From: a virus | Length of the DNA stretch: 64,000 nucleotides | Direction: 5' to 3' (one strand) | IMG/VR virus record: IMGVR_UViG_3300034418_012856 | Coordinates: 19,838 to 83,837 of that record | Shown: piece by piece, positions 17,119 through 24,720 of the stretch | How the letters are laid out: the number at the start of each line of letters is the position of its first letter | Position numbering within the stretch: the stretch's first letter is position 1 | Notes under the pieces: generated by a model | Told to the model about the DNA's origin: nothing | What the model saw: only the letters and a program-made list of their open reading frames with translations | Database searches by the model: none | Made by a program: the position numbers and the translations under genes

Positions 17119-17543
17119 TGGAATTATTTGATGTAGTTAAAACAATTTTCAAGAAGGATAAAGACTGGGATAAGGTTTCCAGGAACGATAAGGTTAGAAA
17201 TTTCTTTATGATTAATCGGATAATGTCCATCCAATTTCCTATCCAGGCGGATCAGTTCAACCACACAAAGATTTTACCAAGGCCTGTTGTGGATTGGTGG
17301 CACGACACGCTGAGCAAGCATTATACCAGAATGCCTGGTTGGATCTTCACCAAAACCAAAAAATCCAAAAATAAGACAGCCCCAACCTCCGATATTGAGA
17401 TCGATAAATCTATCGAGGAGTTTGTAGCAAACAAGTACGAGGTATCATTAAGAGACCTTTCTGATCTGAAAAGATTCTATCCGGAAAAATATGAGAATTG
17501 GATGAGATCTATAGGGGAACAAGTCACTATGATGAAAAAGTGA
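17118..17543 (+). CDS. Probable clamp-loader small subunit, gp62-like
   Basis: 141 residues. T4 gp62 has 187, but the marine T4-like homologues are shorter. The pattern FFMINRIMSIQFPIQADQFN...PRPVVDWWHDTL...FTKTKKSKNK resembles the gp62 arrangement of an NR-x-LS helix, a Pro-rich turn and a Lys/Trp-rich segment. It ends with a small helical domain (VANKYEVSLRDLSDLKRFYP). If right, it completes the gp44/gp62 loader. It is called mainly from pattern and its place in a replication operon. Confidence 0.5.
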   Translation: MELFDVVKTIFKKDKDWDKVSRNDKVRNFFMINRIMSIQFPIQADQFNHTKILPRPVVDWWHDTLSKHYTRMPGWIFTKTKKSKNKTAPTSDIEIDKSIEEFVANKYEVSLRDLSDLKRFYPEKYENWMRSIGEQVTMMKK

Positions 17544-17549
17544 TTGTGT

Positions 17550-17557
17550 GATATATA
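17550..17557 (+). promoter_or_regulatory. Putative late promoter GATATATA
   Basis: The octamer lies 32 nt before the ATG at 17582 and immediately after the replication operon, matching the spacing seen at other late units. Confidence 0.68.
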
Positions 17558-17581
17558 AGATGTTCCCTAATTAGATTTTTT

Positions 17582-18121
17582 ATGAGAAATGATTTCAGGA
17601 AATTAATAGAAAAGGTATTGTCTAGTTTAGATTGGGATACCATTTTTGAAATACACAAAGTTTTTAAATTCGGAGTTGGTGAGGGTAGCGAAGTAATTCC
17701 TGGACTGAAAAGAAAGATCTATAGCGAGGATCTTACTAAGAATGATGTTAAAAACGAACTCAAGTCCCTACTTAGATTTGTAATCAATAACGACGTTTCT
17801 AAATTTGGATATGGACCGTGGATGATTACCTGGTTTAATCAGGATTGGGATATTATTTTCAACAATGAGTCTGAGGAGGATTTTGGTGATGACGAGTTGG
17901 ATGATATTCAATTCGATTCAAGACTAGAGGTTGTTTATGCTCCACAGCGTATTTGTCTCACTGTTAATGCCGCTCCTGATGCTAAGGAAGAGATTTCTTC
18001 GGAGGAAAGTGTGCTAAATAAAATGCTCAAAAAAGCTCTTAAGTCCGAAAATTATGAACTTGCTGGAAAAATCCAGGAAATCTTAGATGAAAAGAAATCT
18101 AAGGAGAGTTCAGATAAATAG
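17582..18121 (+). CDS. Hypothetical protein with UVR-like C-terminal hairpin
   Basis: 179 residues. The N-terminal 130 residues are unrecognised (LDWDTIFEIHKVFKFG...YGPWMITWFNQDWDIIF). The C-terminal segment SVLNKMLKKALKSENYELAG...IQEILDEKKSK has the spacing of the UVR/UvrB-UvrC interaction hairpin, a two-helix motif used in protein-protein contacts. An acidic linker (EEDFGDDELDD) sits between. It is the first gene after a putative late promoter, so a late role such as a chaperone or assembly factor is possible. Confidence 0.5.
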   Translation: MRNDFRKLIEKVLSSLDWDTIFEIHKVFKFGVGEGSEVIPGLKRKIYSEDLTKNDVKNELKSLLRFVINNDVSKFGYGPWMITWFNQDWDIIFNNESEEDFGDDELDDIQFDSRLEVVYAPQRICLTVNAAPDAKEEISSEESVLNKMLKKALKSENYELAGKIQEILDEKKSKESSDK

Positions 18122-18138
18122 TATAAATAAATTTATCC

Positions 18139-18621
18139 TTGAGGTACATTAAAACCATAAATGAATTTTTTGACGTTGGTGTTTTTGGAGACACCTACGG
18201 ATATGGTGGGGCAAATGGTATATTCAAGGTTCAATATAAGCCTTATAAGGATCTTTCCGTTTCTGTTGGTCCTGATCCAAATGTAAAGAGGAATGTAAGA
18301 GGATCACAATTTCAGGTTGGTGATATTGTTATTGGACAGCCTGTAGATTCTGAGAAGAAAGTTGCTGGAATGATCGTTAGAGCTGAAAGAGCCCCTGACA
18401 ACAAATCCTATAAGTATTTCGTTCAGGTTCACACTAAAGGAAAGGACACAGAGGAGGTATTAGAGCTTATCCCGGATTCGGTTGAATTCGTTGACAATGG
18501 CGATAAAGGGCATAAGCAAATTATCTCTCACTTTAAGCTGGATACCATGCCGGGTGGGGTTTACAATTCTCCTACTGTTTACAACAACACAAAACTTGGC
18601 ATCGAGGCTATAGGAAGTTAG
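18139..18621 (+). CDS. Putative internal head protein with capsid-targeting-like N-terminus
   Basis: 160 residues starting from TTG at 18139 (MRYIKTINEFFDVG); no ATG fits the frame better. The first 12 residues share the K-x-[IFH]-x-x-F pattern of the other cargo candidates (18 kb, 21 kb, 28-30 kb, 36 kb), although a clear [LIV]-x-E site is missing. The body has a beta-rich small domain (FQVGDIVIGQPVD...VAGMIVRAERAPDNKSYKYFVQVH), like the KOW/SH3-like module in the 3731 gene. Function unknown. Confidence 0.5.
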   Translation: MRYIKTINEFFDVGVFGDTYGYGGANGIFKVQYKPYKDLSVSVGPDPNVKRNVRGSQFQVGDIVIGQPVDSEKKVAGMIVRAERAPDNKSYKYFVQVHTKGKDTEEVLELIPDSVEFVDNGDKGHKQIISHFKLDTMPGGVYNSPTVYNNTKLGIEAIGS

Positions 18622-18655
18622 AAACTTTCATTCTTTTTACTGCTAAGATGTATTG

Positions 18656-19534
18656 ATGATTCTAAGCAGGAACTTAAACAAAATAGGCTACATTAACAGG
18701 GAGATACCTCAATCCCTGGAAGGTGTTTCGCAGTTCCTATCTTTGATCCTAGATAACCTAAAACTTGATAGTGATAGAGGTATTCCTGTATCGTGCTTTG
18801 AGGTTCCTCAGGGATTCCAAGTTTTGGATTTTTCATCTATTGAAGAAGGGTCTGACGAGTCCTCTAAGGTGTGGGAGATTTTCCAATTCCTTAAAAGTAG
18901 TAAGCAAAGGATTTTCTTTTACTTGCCTAATTACTATTTCTTAGGTAGCCAAATACCAGAAGTGGTTGAAACTACCAGAGGAATGATTTCATCCCTTTGC
19001 TCTTTTTTGGAGCAGGTTGGTGTCAGGGAAACCTCGGTTGTTATTAGAATTGGTAGTGCTTATGGTGCAAGAAAAGCTACCATGGATAGATTTTGTAGCG
19101 AGATTAGATCCTTCGATAAAACAACAATTGCAAAGCTTTCTGTTTGTAATGATGAAAAACCAAGTCTCTTCTCGGTAACAGACCTTTTAAGTGGAGTCTT
19201 CTATCAGGTTGGAATACCTATCGCCTTTAGATTTCTACCGCATCAGTTTAATAATGGTGGACTTTCGGTTAGGGAAGCTTATTTTCTTGCTGTCTCGACG
19301 TGGGATAAAAACCAAGTCCCCGTTTTCTTTCACTCAGAGTCCGAAGAAGTTGATGAGAATGGTTACTCATTATCACCTTCACCCTCGTTAAAACTGAGAC
19401 ACCGAATACCCACTTTTGGACTTGAGATTGATGTTATCTTGGATTCTTCTGACGGCCTTTCCACTTGTGCAAATTACCTAGGTAATTATCTTTCCCTTAA
19501 GCCTATGGTAATTAATAAAGTTAGTAAGAAATAA
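18656..19534 (+). CDS. uvsE: UV-damage endonuclease, UvsE/UvdE-like
   Basis: 292 residues from ATG 18656 (a TTG lies just before). UvsE is about 300 residues with a TIM barrel. The match is best in the second half: KLSVCNDEKPSLFSVTDLLSG (family: LxLENDDxxYxVxDLL), VGIPIAFRFLPHQFNNGG (family: GIPxVFDxHHHxxNxGG) and STWDKNQVPVFFHSE. The enzyme nicks DNA 5' of UV dimers. Notable changes are Cys instead of the metal-binding Glu in the END motif (SVCND) and Arg-Phe where the family has Asp/His pairs, so activity may be altered. The repair glycosylase follows. Confidence 0.7.
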   Translation: MILSRNLNKIGYINREIPQSLEGVSQFLSLILDNLKLDSDRGIPVSCFEVPQGFQVLDFSSIEEGSDESSKVWEIFQFLKSSKQRIFFYLPNYYFLGSQIPEVVETTRGMISSLCSFLEQVGVRETSVVIRIGSAYGARKATMDRFCSEIRSFDKTTIAKLSVCNDEKPSLFSVTDLLSGVFYQVGIPIAFRFLPHQFNNGGLSVREAYFLAVSTWDKNQVPVFFHSESEEVDENGYSLSPSPSLKLRHRIPTFGLEIDVILDSSDGLSTCANYLGNYLSLKPMVINKVSKK

Positions 19535-19565
19535 TTTTTATTAGCGTTTGTTTTCCTTAGTTTTG
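19535..19565 (+). promoter_or_regulatory. Putative non-late promoter with TAnnTTTG box
   Basis: TAGTTTTG (19558-19565) fits TAnnTTTG and ends 15 nt before the ATG at 19580. The upstream TTTTTATTAGCGTTTG..TTTCC stretch mirrors the element before the ligase gene. Two independent copies of a longer shared element make chance less likely. Confidence 0.42.
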
Positions 19566-19579
19566 TGTAAAACAAGAAT

Positions 19580-20359
19580 ATGCCTGAGTTAGCGGAGCTT
19601 AAACTTACTTCTGATTTTGTCAATGGAGTTGTAAAGGATAAGGTGTTTACACACATATCTAAAAATCCAGAGCACAAATGGATTGAGGTTGATTTTGGTG
19701 AACCCTTTGCTTTGAGGTCTTTCAGCAGGGGTAAAGAGATTAAACTGGTTCTTGAATCTGCAGAAACTGACAAGGTCGATAATCTTATGATGACCATGGG
19801 CATGGGAGGTCATTTCCAATGGGCTTCTCGAGGGGAGACTATAAAACATACCCACCTTTTCTTTCACTGTAATGACGGTGGACATTTGGCCTTTGTTGAT
19901 GTGAGGAGATTTGGTAAATGGAAGTGGGGAGATTGGAATAAAGATAGAGGTCCAGATCCAACCACCGAATATTTCCTTTTCTGTAATAACATTTTACAAA
20001 ATCTGCACAAAAGAGCCTTTGATAAACCCATATATGAGGTGCTAATGAACCAGAGGTACTTCAATGGAATTGGAAATTATCTGAGAGCAGAGATTTTAAT
20101 CAGAATTCCTGATGAGGATCCTTTCCAATCTGCCAGAGAATTTATCAGTAAAAGGAAATGGGAACTATTTGAATTGTGTAAGGATATACCAATTCTTGTT
20201 TATGAAATAGGAGGGGGGACACTAAAAGATTGGAAGAATCCCTTTGGTGAAGTATCCTCAGTTCGGGCCTTTATGAAGTGTTACGGAAATCCAGTGATGG
20301 AAAAAATAGAAGATCGTGGCGGAAGAATGTTCTGGTACGACCCAAAATGGAAAAATTAA
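19580..20359 (+). CDS. Fpg/Nei-family DNA glycosylase with zincless finger
   Basis: 259 residues. The start MPELAEL gives the catalytic Pro2 and Glu3 of the family after Met removal. K52 (SRGKEIKL) corresponds to the conserved beta-hairpin Lys, MGMGGHF to the MGMSG segment and NQRYFNGIGNYLRAEIL (about 156-172) to the helix-two-turn-helix DNA-binding motif. The C-terminal finger keeps its shape (CYGNPV...DRGGRMFWYDPKWK) but lacks the four zinc-binding cysteines, as in zincless NEIL1-type enzymes. It would excise oxidised bases and cut the strand by beta/delta elimination. It has its own probable promoter. Confidence 0.85.
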   Translation: MPELAELKLTSDFVNGVVKDKVFTHISKNPEHKWIEVDFGEPFALRSFSRGKEIKLVLESAETDKVDNLMMTMGMGGHFQWASRGETIKHTHLFFHCNDGGHLAFVDVRRFGKWKWGDWNKDRGPDPTTEYFLFCNNILQNLHKRAFDKPIYEVLMNQRYFNGIGNYLRAEILIRIPDEDPFQSAREFISKRKWELFELCKDIPILVYEIGGGTLKDWKNPFGEVSSVRAFMKCYGNPVMEKIEDRGGRMFWYDPKWKN

Positions 20360-20363
20360 AAAT

Positions 20364-21071
20364 ATGGTAGATAAAAGAATTTTAGAAAATTGTCTCTTCC
20401 TTGACGTTGAAACAGCTACGGGATACAGATCCTTTGAAGATCTGGAGACTGAAAATCCAAGACTAGCAGATCTTTGGTCAAAAAGAGCAAAGTACTACAG
20501 AACAGTATATGAAGACATGAATGGTCTTTCGGATTCTGAGATCTATAAGGAAAAAGCTACACTCGAACCTGAATTTTCTAGAGTTGTATGTGTATCCTTT
20601 GGTGTACTACAAGAAAGTGGACAAGTGAGAATGACCTCTTTTTATGGAGACGATGAGGAAGAAATATTAACCAAGTGTGCTAAGGTCTTTAATAATGCAC
20701 ACGTAAAGAGTATGAAGCTTGCTGGTCATAATATTAAGGGATTTGATATTCCATGCTTGGGTAAAAGCATGATCTATAAGTTAAGCTCACCAGAATTACC
20801 TCCAAATTTGGTTATCTGGGATAAGAAACCTTGGGAAATACCTTACCTAGATACCTCCGAGGTTTTTTCTTTTGGTAGCTGGTCTCACCAAAAATATCTT
20901 TCTCTTGACCTATTAGCATGCTCGCTTGGTATCCAGTCTCCTAAGGATGATATGGATGGATCGAAAGTGAGTGAATACTTTTGGTCAACCGGAGATTGCG
21001 AGAAAATTAAAGAGTACTGTGAGAGAGACGTACAAACGGTAATTGATGTTTTGCTAAAGGTGGCTAAATAA
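20364..21071 (+). CDS. DEDDy 3'-5' exonuclease (DnaQ/PolB-exo2-like)
   Basis: 235 residues using the ATG at 20364, which follows the previous stop by 4 nt; the in-frame GTG at 20316 would overlap that gene. Exo I is FLDVETA (D14, E16), Exo II is AGHNIKGFDIP, and Exo III is EYCERDV with the Tyr of the DEDDy class. This is the arrangement of stand-alone proofreading-type exonucleases. It probably acts in repair or as a proofreading partner of the phage polymerase; which one is not evident. It ends the repair cluster. Confidence 0.82.
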   Translation: MVDKRILENCLFLDVETATGYRSFEDLETENPRLADLWSKRAKYYRTVYEDMNGLSDSEIYKEKATLEPEFSRVVCVSFGVLQESGQVRMTSFYGDDEEEILTKCAKVFNNAHVKSMKLAGHNIKGFDIPCLGKSMIYKLSSPELPPNLVIWDKKPWEIPYLDTSEVFSFGSWSHQKYLSLDLLACSLGIQSPKDDMDGSKVSEYFWSTGDCEKIKEYCERDVQTVIDVLLKVAK

Positions 21072-21107
21072 GATTTCCCTTTATTTAAATCCTCCTGGGA
21101 TTGTTTG

Positions 21108-21115
21108 GATATATA
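21108..21115 (+). promoter_or_regulatory. Putative late promoter GATATATA
   Basis: The octamer lies 30 nt before the GTG start at 21138, at the left edge of the head-gene region. Confidence 0.7.
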
Positions 21116-21137
21116 AGATTCAAATAATCCCTTTTTT

Positions 21138-21929
21138 GTGAGCGTAGTTAAAGGCTTTAGTGATTTTGTTCTAAACGAAGACAAGGTAGGTTCCTTTTAT
21201 AACGATGAGCTTAATCCCAAGTTTTGGGATAAGTACAAAACTAAAGACGGAAAGGAAGAATGGGTATTTGATAGAATAGTAAGGAAAAAACTTCTTAAGA
21301 TTGCTGAAGACTTCTATGAAAAGTATGAGGATCTTCTGGGAGATCTCCCTATATCAGATATACAGCTCACTGGATCCTTAGCTAATTTTAACTACACCGA
21401 TAAATCGGACCTTGATGTACACGTCTTGGTAGATTTTAATAAGATAAAATCCAAAAGGGATATTGTTAAAGCTGCAGTGGATGGAGTAAGGTTCGTTTGG
21501 AACCTCAGACATGATGTTATCATTAGAGGCCATGACGTAGAACTTTATCTTCAGGATGTTCACGAACCACATACAGCTTCTGGTTTATATTCTCTTATGG
21601 ATGATAAGTGGATACGTAAACCAAAGTTTGATCCACCAGAAGTTGACGAGCATGATGTTAGGAAGAAGTTCGATGGATTTGCTTCTGAAATCAACCAAAT
21701 GGAATCTAAACTTGTTACATCCTCTGCTTTGCCTGACAATGCAAAAGAGATGTACAAGCGTCTCTTGAGGATCAAGGAGAAGATTCAAAAGATGAGAAAA
21801 GATGATCTTGCCAAGGATGGTGAGTTCTCTGTGGGTAACCTAGCCTTTAAAATGCTCAGGAATGAGGGATATATAGGTAAAATAATAGATCTTATTTCTA
21901 AAGCTTACTCTAGGATCTATTCAGAATAA
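21138..21929 (+). CDS. Nucleotidyltransferase-fold protein with capsid-targeting-like N-terminus
   Basis: 263 residues from GTG at 21138. The N-terminus MSVVKGFSDFVLNEDK fits the cargo pattern, with LNE as a likely protease site. Residues 78-95 (TGSLANFNYTDKSDLDVHV) are the GS...D-x-D signature of the Pol-beta nucleotidyltransferase superfamily (G79-S80, D91, D93), with E135 in HDVELYLQ as candidate third acid. Such enzymes add nucleotides to RNA, small molecules or proteins. The C-terminal half is helical (MYKRLLRIKEKIQKMRK). Combination with a targeting peptide suggests an enzyme packed in the capsid and injected, comparable in logic to T4 Alt. Confidence 0.7.
   Translation: MSVVKGFSDFVLNEDKVGSFYNDELNPKFWDKYKTKDGKEEWVFDRIVRKKLLKIAEDFYEKYEDLLGDLPISDIQLTGSLANFNYTDKSDLDVHVLVDFNKIKSKRDIVKAAVDGVRFVWNLRHDVIIRGHDVELYLQDVHEPHTASGLYSLMDDKWIRKPKFDPPEVDEHDVRKKFDGFASEINQMESKLVTSSALPDNAKEMYKRLLRIKEKIQKMRKDDLAKDGEFSVGNLAFKMLRNEGYIGKIIDLISKAYSRIYSE
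21868..21875 (+). promoter_or_regulatory. Possible internal late promoter GATATATA
   Basis: An exact octamer inside the 3' end of the nucleotidyltransferase gene, 76 nt before the next ATG (21944). As with 8110, the spacing is longer than at intergenic sites, so it is a weak call. Confidence 0.3.
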
Positions 21930-21943
21930 TAAAAAGAAAGACA

Positions 21944-24655
21944 ATGTTATTAGTATTCAGAAAAGGGTTGGAATATGATGGTAGCATGAACGGCGAACCG
22001 TCGGACAAAGAAGCCAATATATTTCCACTAATGTCTTTGCCTCTAGATATGGAGGGAGAAGAAACGGATTTAAATGATTTCCAGTGGTGGGCATATTCCG
22101 ATAAATGGAAAGAGTGGCTAGAAGATAATCCTAGAGAATGGCAAGCAGAATCCAAAACGTCAGACTTTGATAAAGCTGAAGCTGTTCTTGAAAACATGGT
22201 TACCTCTAAGGGTGCTATTTCTGAATATGTCTCAAGTCAAGCTAAAAATATTTGGAACAACGGTAAAGTATCTTCTTTCAGCGATTATGTAAAGCTTTTG
22301 GAAGCTGAAGATGAATCCGGATCTTCCGAATCATTCAAGAAATTTGTAAAGTTAGGGTTTGCTCTTGAAAAACTTGCTAAAGACGGCAAATTGAAAGACA
22401 AACTAAAAATAGAAGATCTTGAGGAAGACAAGGAATATTCCATTGTTATAGATCCTATGAACGAGGCTGGCGAACCCATACAGGAAGCCAGGCAAGCTAT
22501 TAGAATTAAAAAGCTGGACGAATCAGCAGGTTTTATCCTTGCTAATTTCGATTATAGTATTCCGGTAGGTAAAGTTAAGGATACTGAAAACTTTCTTGAT
22601 AAGGTTTCTGATTTTGCAAAAGATGTTGCTATAGCAGGTGCAGGATTTGCAGGCCTTTATGCTGTTGCTTACGTCGGCGGCGGTCTGTTATCATCTTGGG
22701 TTCTAATGAAGTCAGCTCGTGGAATTTATAGAACCTTCTCAAGGGGTAGAAGAATATATGGTGCAGTTCAAGCAGCAAGAGGTTCTAGTAGTGCTATTAG
22801 AGGTGGATTTGCAACTGTAAAAAACTTTGCAACTAGAGCCTTTGGTAGAAGAGCAGCTCAAGGAGCTTTAACTAATGCCGCAAGAATAACTTTACCCTCT
22901 GGTGCTTTTGTCGAGGGTGGACTTGCTTACTCAACAAGAGCTACTGGTAATGTTCTTCTAAAAGGAGCAGCAGAGCAATCGGTTAAAGCTGCAGCATCAA
23001 GAGCAGTTGCACAAGGTGGTGCCCGTGCAGCAACCGCTATCGGGGCAAGAGCAGCAGCCGGTGCAGGAGCAGGTGCTCTTGCTGCAGAAGCATCTAATCC
23101 TGTAGGATGGATAATGTTAGCAGTTCAAGCTGTAGGTTCTGGAATAAATCAGATTTGGAATTGGTACAGCGATAAGCAGGCACCTAGATATAGTGAGGTT
23201 GAAGATTTTGCTTATGGTACATTTAAGCCTAAAAATATTCCTATCGGAAAATCAATCACTGTTTGTTGGACAAGCGATGGAGGAGCAGGCTGGGGTGAAT
23301 ACATCTTGGATATAATAACAATGAGCAAGGATGACACAAGGACTACTATGGAGATAGTTAAGATTGGTGAACTTGAAGGTAGATCTATTTTCATGGTTTT
23401 GCAGATCAATTCGGAAATGTTCCAGAAAGCTTTGCAAGATAACGATCTAATGCTTATGTCATTTAGCAATAGTGATGTATTTGAAAGGGGATATCTAGAT
23501 AATGATGATTTGGAGTTCCAAACAATCCTTATACCAGATATTACTGAGCTTACAATCGCTACTTCATTTGTTGGTTACTCAACCTGGGACGAAATGGAGG
23601 AGGCTTATAATAAAGCCCCAGACAATCCAGTATATGTTCCAAAGGATGCTAAGAAAACTTACGAATTCCATTATGTGGATTCTGAGGGCAGGGATGTAAA
23701 CGTAACCGGTACACTAGTTAGTGAAAGTGAACTTGAAGGAAGTGTATTGAAAGAGCTTATACCTGGTGAAGCGGATGTTGTTGAAGAATCTTTTGACGGT
23801 GCAAGAGAATTTGAGGATCTCTTAAACGAAAGTAAAGTGGTTTCATTCTCTGATTTTTCTATGAGAACCTCTAATTTAATAAAAGAGGAAGAAAACGAAG
23901 ATCCTGCACAAGCAGAAGAAAAACCAGCAGAACAGACAGAAGAAACCCCAACTGAAGATGAAAACAAGGAACTTGAAGGATATGAGGCTGAACTTGATGA
24001 TGTAATCAATTCTGGAGTTGGCTTAAAGAAAACAACATATTCTAGAATTCCAATTGTTTCTTATGCGGTAAATACAATCAGTTTTGTAGATCCTAATATC
24101 AATGAATCCCCTGGGGAATTTTCATACTTCTTAGTTGGTGATCAAAGTGTAGATCCCAAACCAAACCAACCTATTTTGGTAGAGTCTGCTTCTGATGATC
24201 TAATCGGAGAACCAAGATTCGGTTTGAAAAAATACGTACCACCCACTGAGGAAGATGATGAAGGTACTATTGTAGAACCAGACGAGGAAGTAATTGATAT
24301 AGAAGATGTTGATAAAAAGAGAACTAAAATTTCTACAGATCGTGCTGATGTGCAGATAAAAAGTGGTTCTAGATCACTCTCTATTAAAGATCGTGATATA
24401 GAAGGTGGAATAAGTATCCTTGCCGAGTTTGGGACTGATGACCTTAAGAGAAAGCTTAATATCGAAGACTGGGAAGAAATTTCTAGCGTCAAGGTTAGAG
24501 AAAATAGTGATGGTGAGCCAATCAAAGTAGTACTTAAGAATAGGTTTGCAAAAATGGGTGATAGAAGAAGGGTTCTTAGAAAAGGAGAACAAGGATTCAA
24601 CACTGCACTGAAATTTGCTAACTCAGTTGAGGATGGTATATCTTTCTCTGGATAA
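21944..24655 (+). CDS. Putative internal head polyprotein with Gly/Ala-rich membrane-active region
   Basis: 903 residues, unrecognised family. At about 105-122 (KVSSFSDYVKLLEAED) and 630-650 (KVVSFSDFSMRTSNLIKEE) it repeats the same K-V-x-x-F-S-D-[FY] peptide that starts the preceding nucleotidyltransferase, each followed by [LI]-x-E. This suggests a precursor cut into three parts by the prohead protease. Between them, about 225-410 is rich in Gly, Ala and Arg with two strongly hydrophobic stretches (AGAGFAGLYAVAYVGGGLL and GWIMLAVQAVGSGI), as in membrane-inserting ejection proteins. About 640-690 is a Glu/Pro-rich linker. Processing and injection are inferred. Confidence 0.6.
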   Translation: MLLVFRKGLEYDGSMNGEPSDKEANIFPLMSLPLDMEGEETDLNDFQWWAYSDKWKEWLEDNPREWQAESKTSDFDKAEAVLENMVTSKGAISEYVSSQAKNIWNNGKVSSFSDYVKLLEAEDESGSSESFKKFVKLGFALEKLAKDGKLKDKLKIEDLEEDKEYSIVIDPMNEAGEPIQEARQAIRIKKLDESAGFILANFDYSIPVGKVKDTENFLDKVSDFAKDVAIAGAGFAGLYAVAYVGGGLLSSWVLMKSARGIYRTFSRGRRIYGAVQAARGSSSAIRGGFATVKNFATRAFGRRAAQGALTNAARITLPSGAFVEGGLAYSTRATGNVLLKGAAEQSVKAAASRAVAQGGARAATAIGARAAAGAGAGALAAEASNPVGWIMLAVQAVGSGINQIWNWYSDKQAPRYSEVEDFAYGTFKPKNIPIGKSITVCWTSDGGAGWGEYILDIITMSKDDTRTTMEIVKIGELEGRSIFMVLQINSEMFQKALQDNDLMLMSFSNSDVFERGYLDNDDLEFQTILIPDITELTIATSFVGYSTWDEMEEAYNKAPDNPVYVPKDAKKTYEFHYVDSEGRDVNVTGTLVSESELEGSVLKELIPGEADVVEESFDGAREFEDLLNESKVVSFSDFSMRTSNLIKEEENEDPAQAEEKPAEQTEETPTEDENKELEGYEAELDDVINSGVGLKKTTYSRIPIVSYAVNTISFVDPNINESPGEFSYFLVGDQSVDPKPNQPILVESASDDLIGEPRFGLKKYVPPTEEDDEGTIVEPDEEVIDIEDVDKKRTKISTDRADVQIKSGSRSLSIKDRDIEGGISILAEFGTDDLKRKLNIEDWEEISSVKVRENSDGEPIKVVLKNRFAKMGDRRRVLRKGEQGFNTALKFANSVEDGISFSG

Positions 24656-24686
24656 AAAAACGTCAATTTTTCTGAGAAAGAAAATC

Positions 24687-24694
24687 GATATATA
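24687..24694 (+). promoter_or_regulatory. Putative late promoter GATATATA (head operon)
   Basis: The octamer lies 34 nt before the protease-scaffold ATG. Its context GATATATAAAGTT is repeated almost exactly at 25347 inside that gene. Confidence 0.72.
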
Positions 24695-24720
24695 AAGTTA
24701 AATAATAGTAAAGTCAAGAA

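Noticed and set aside
24142-24717. Minus-strand frame of 191 codons
   Set aside because: Entirely antisense to the 903-residue gene, with a Ser/Leu-rich shadow composition and no promoter or leader.
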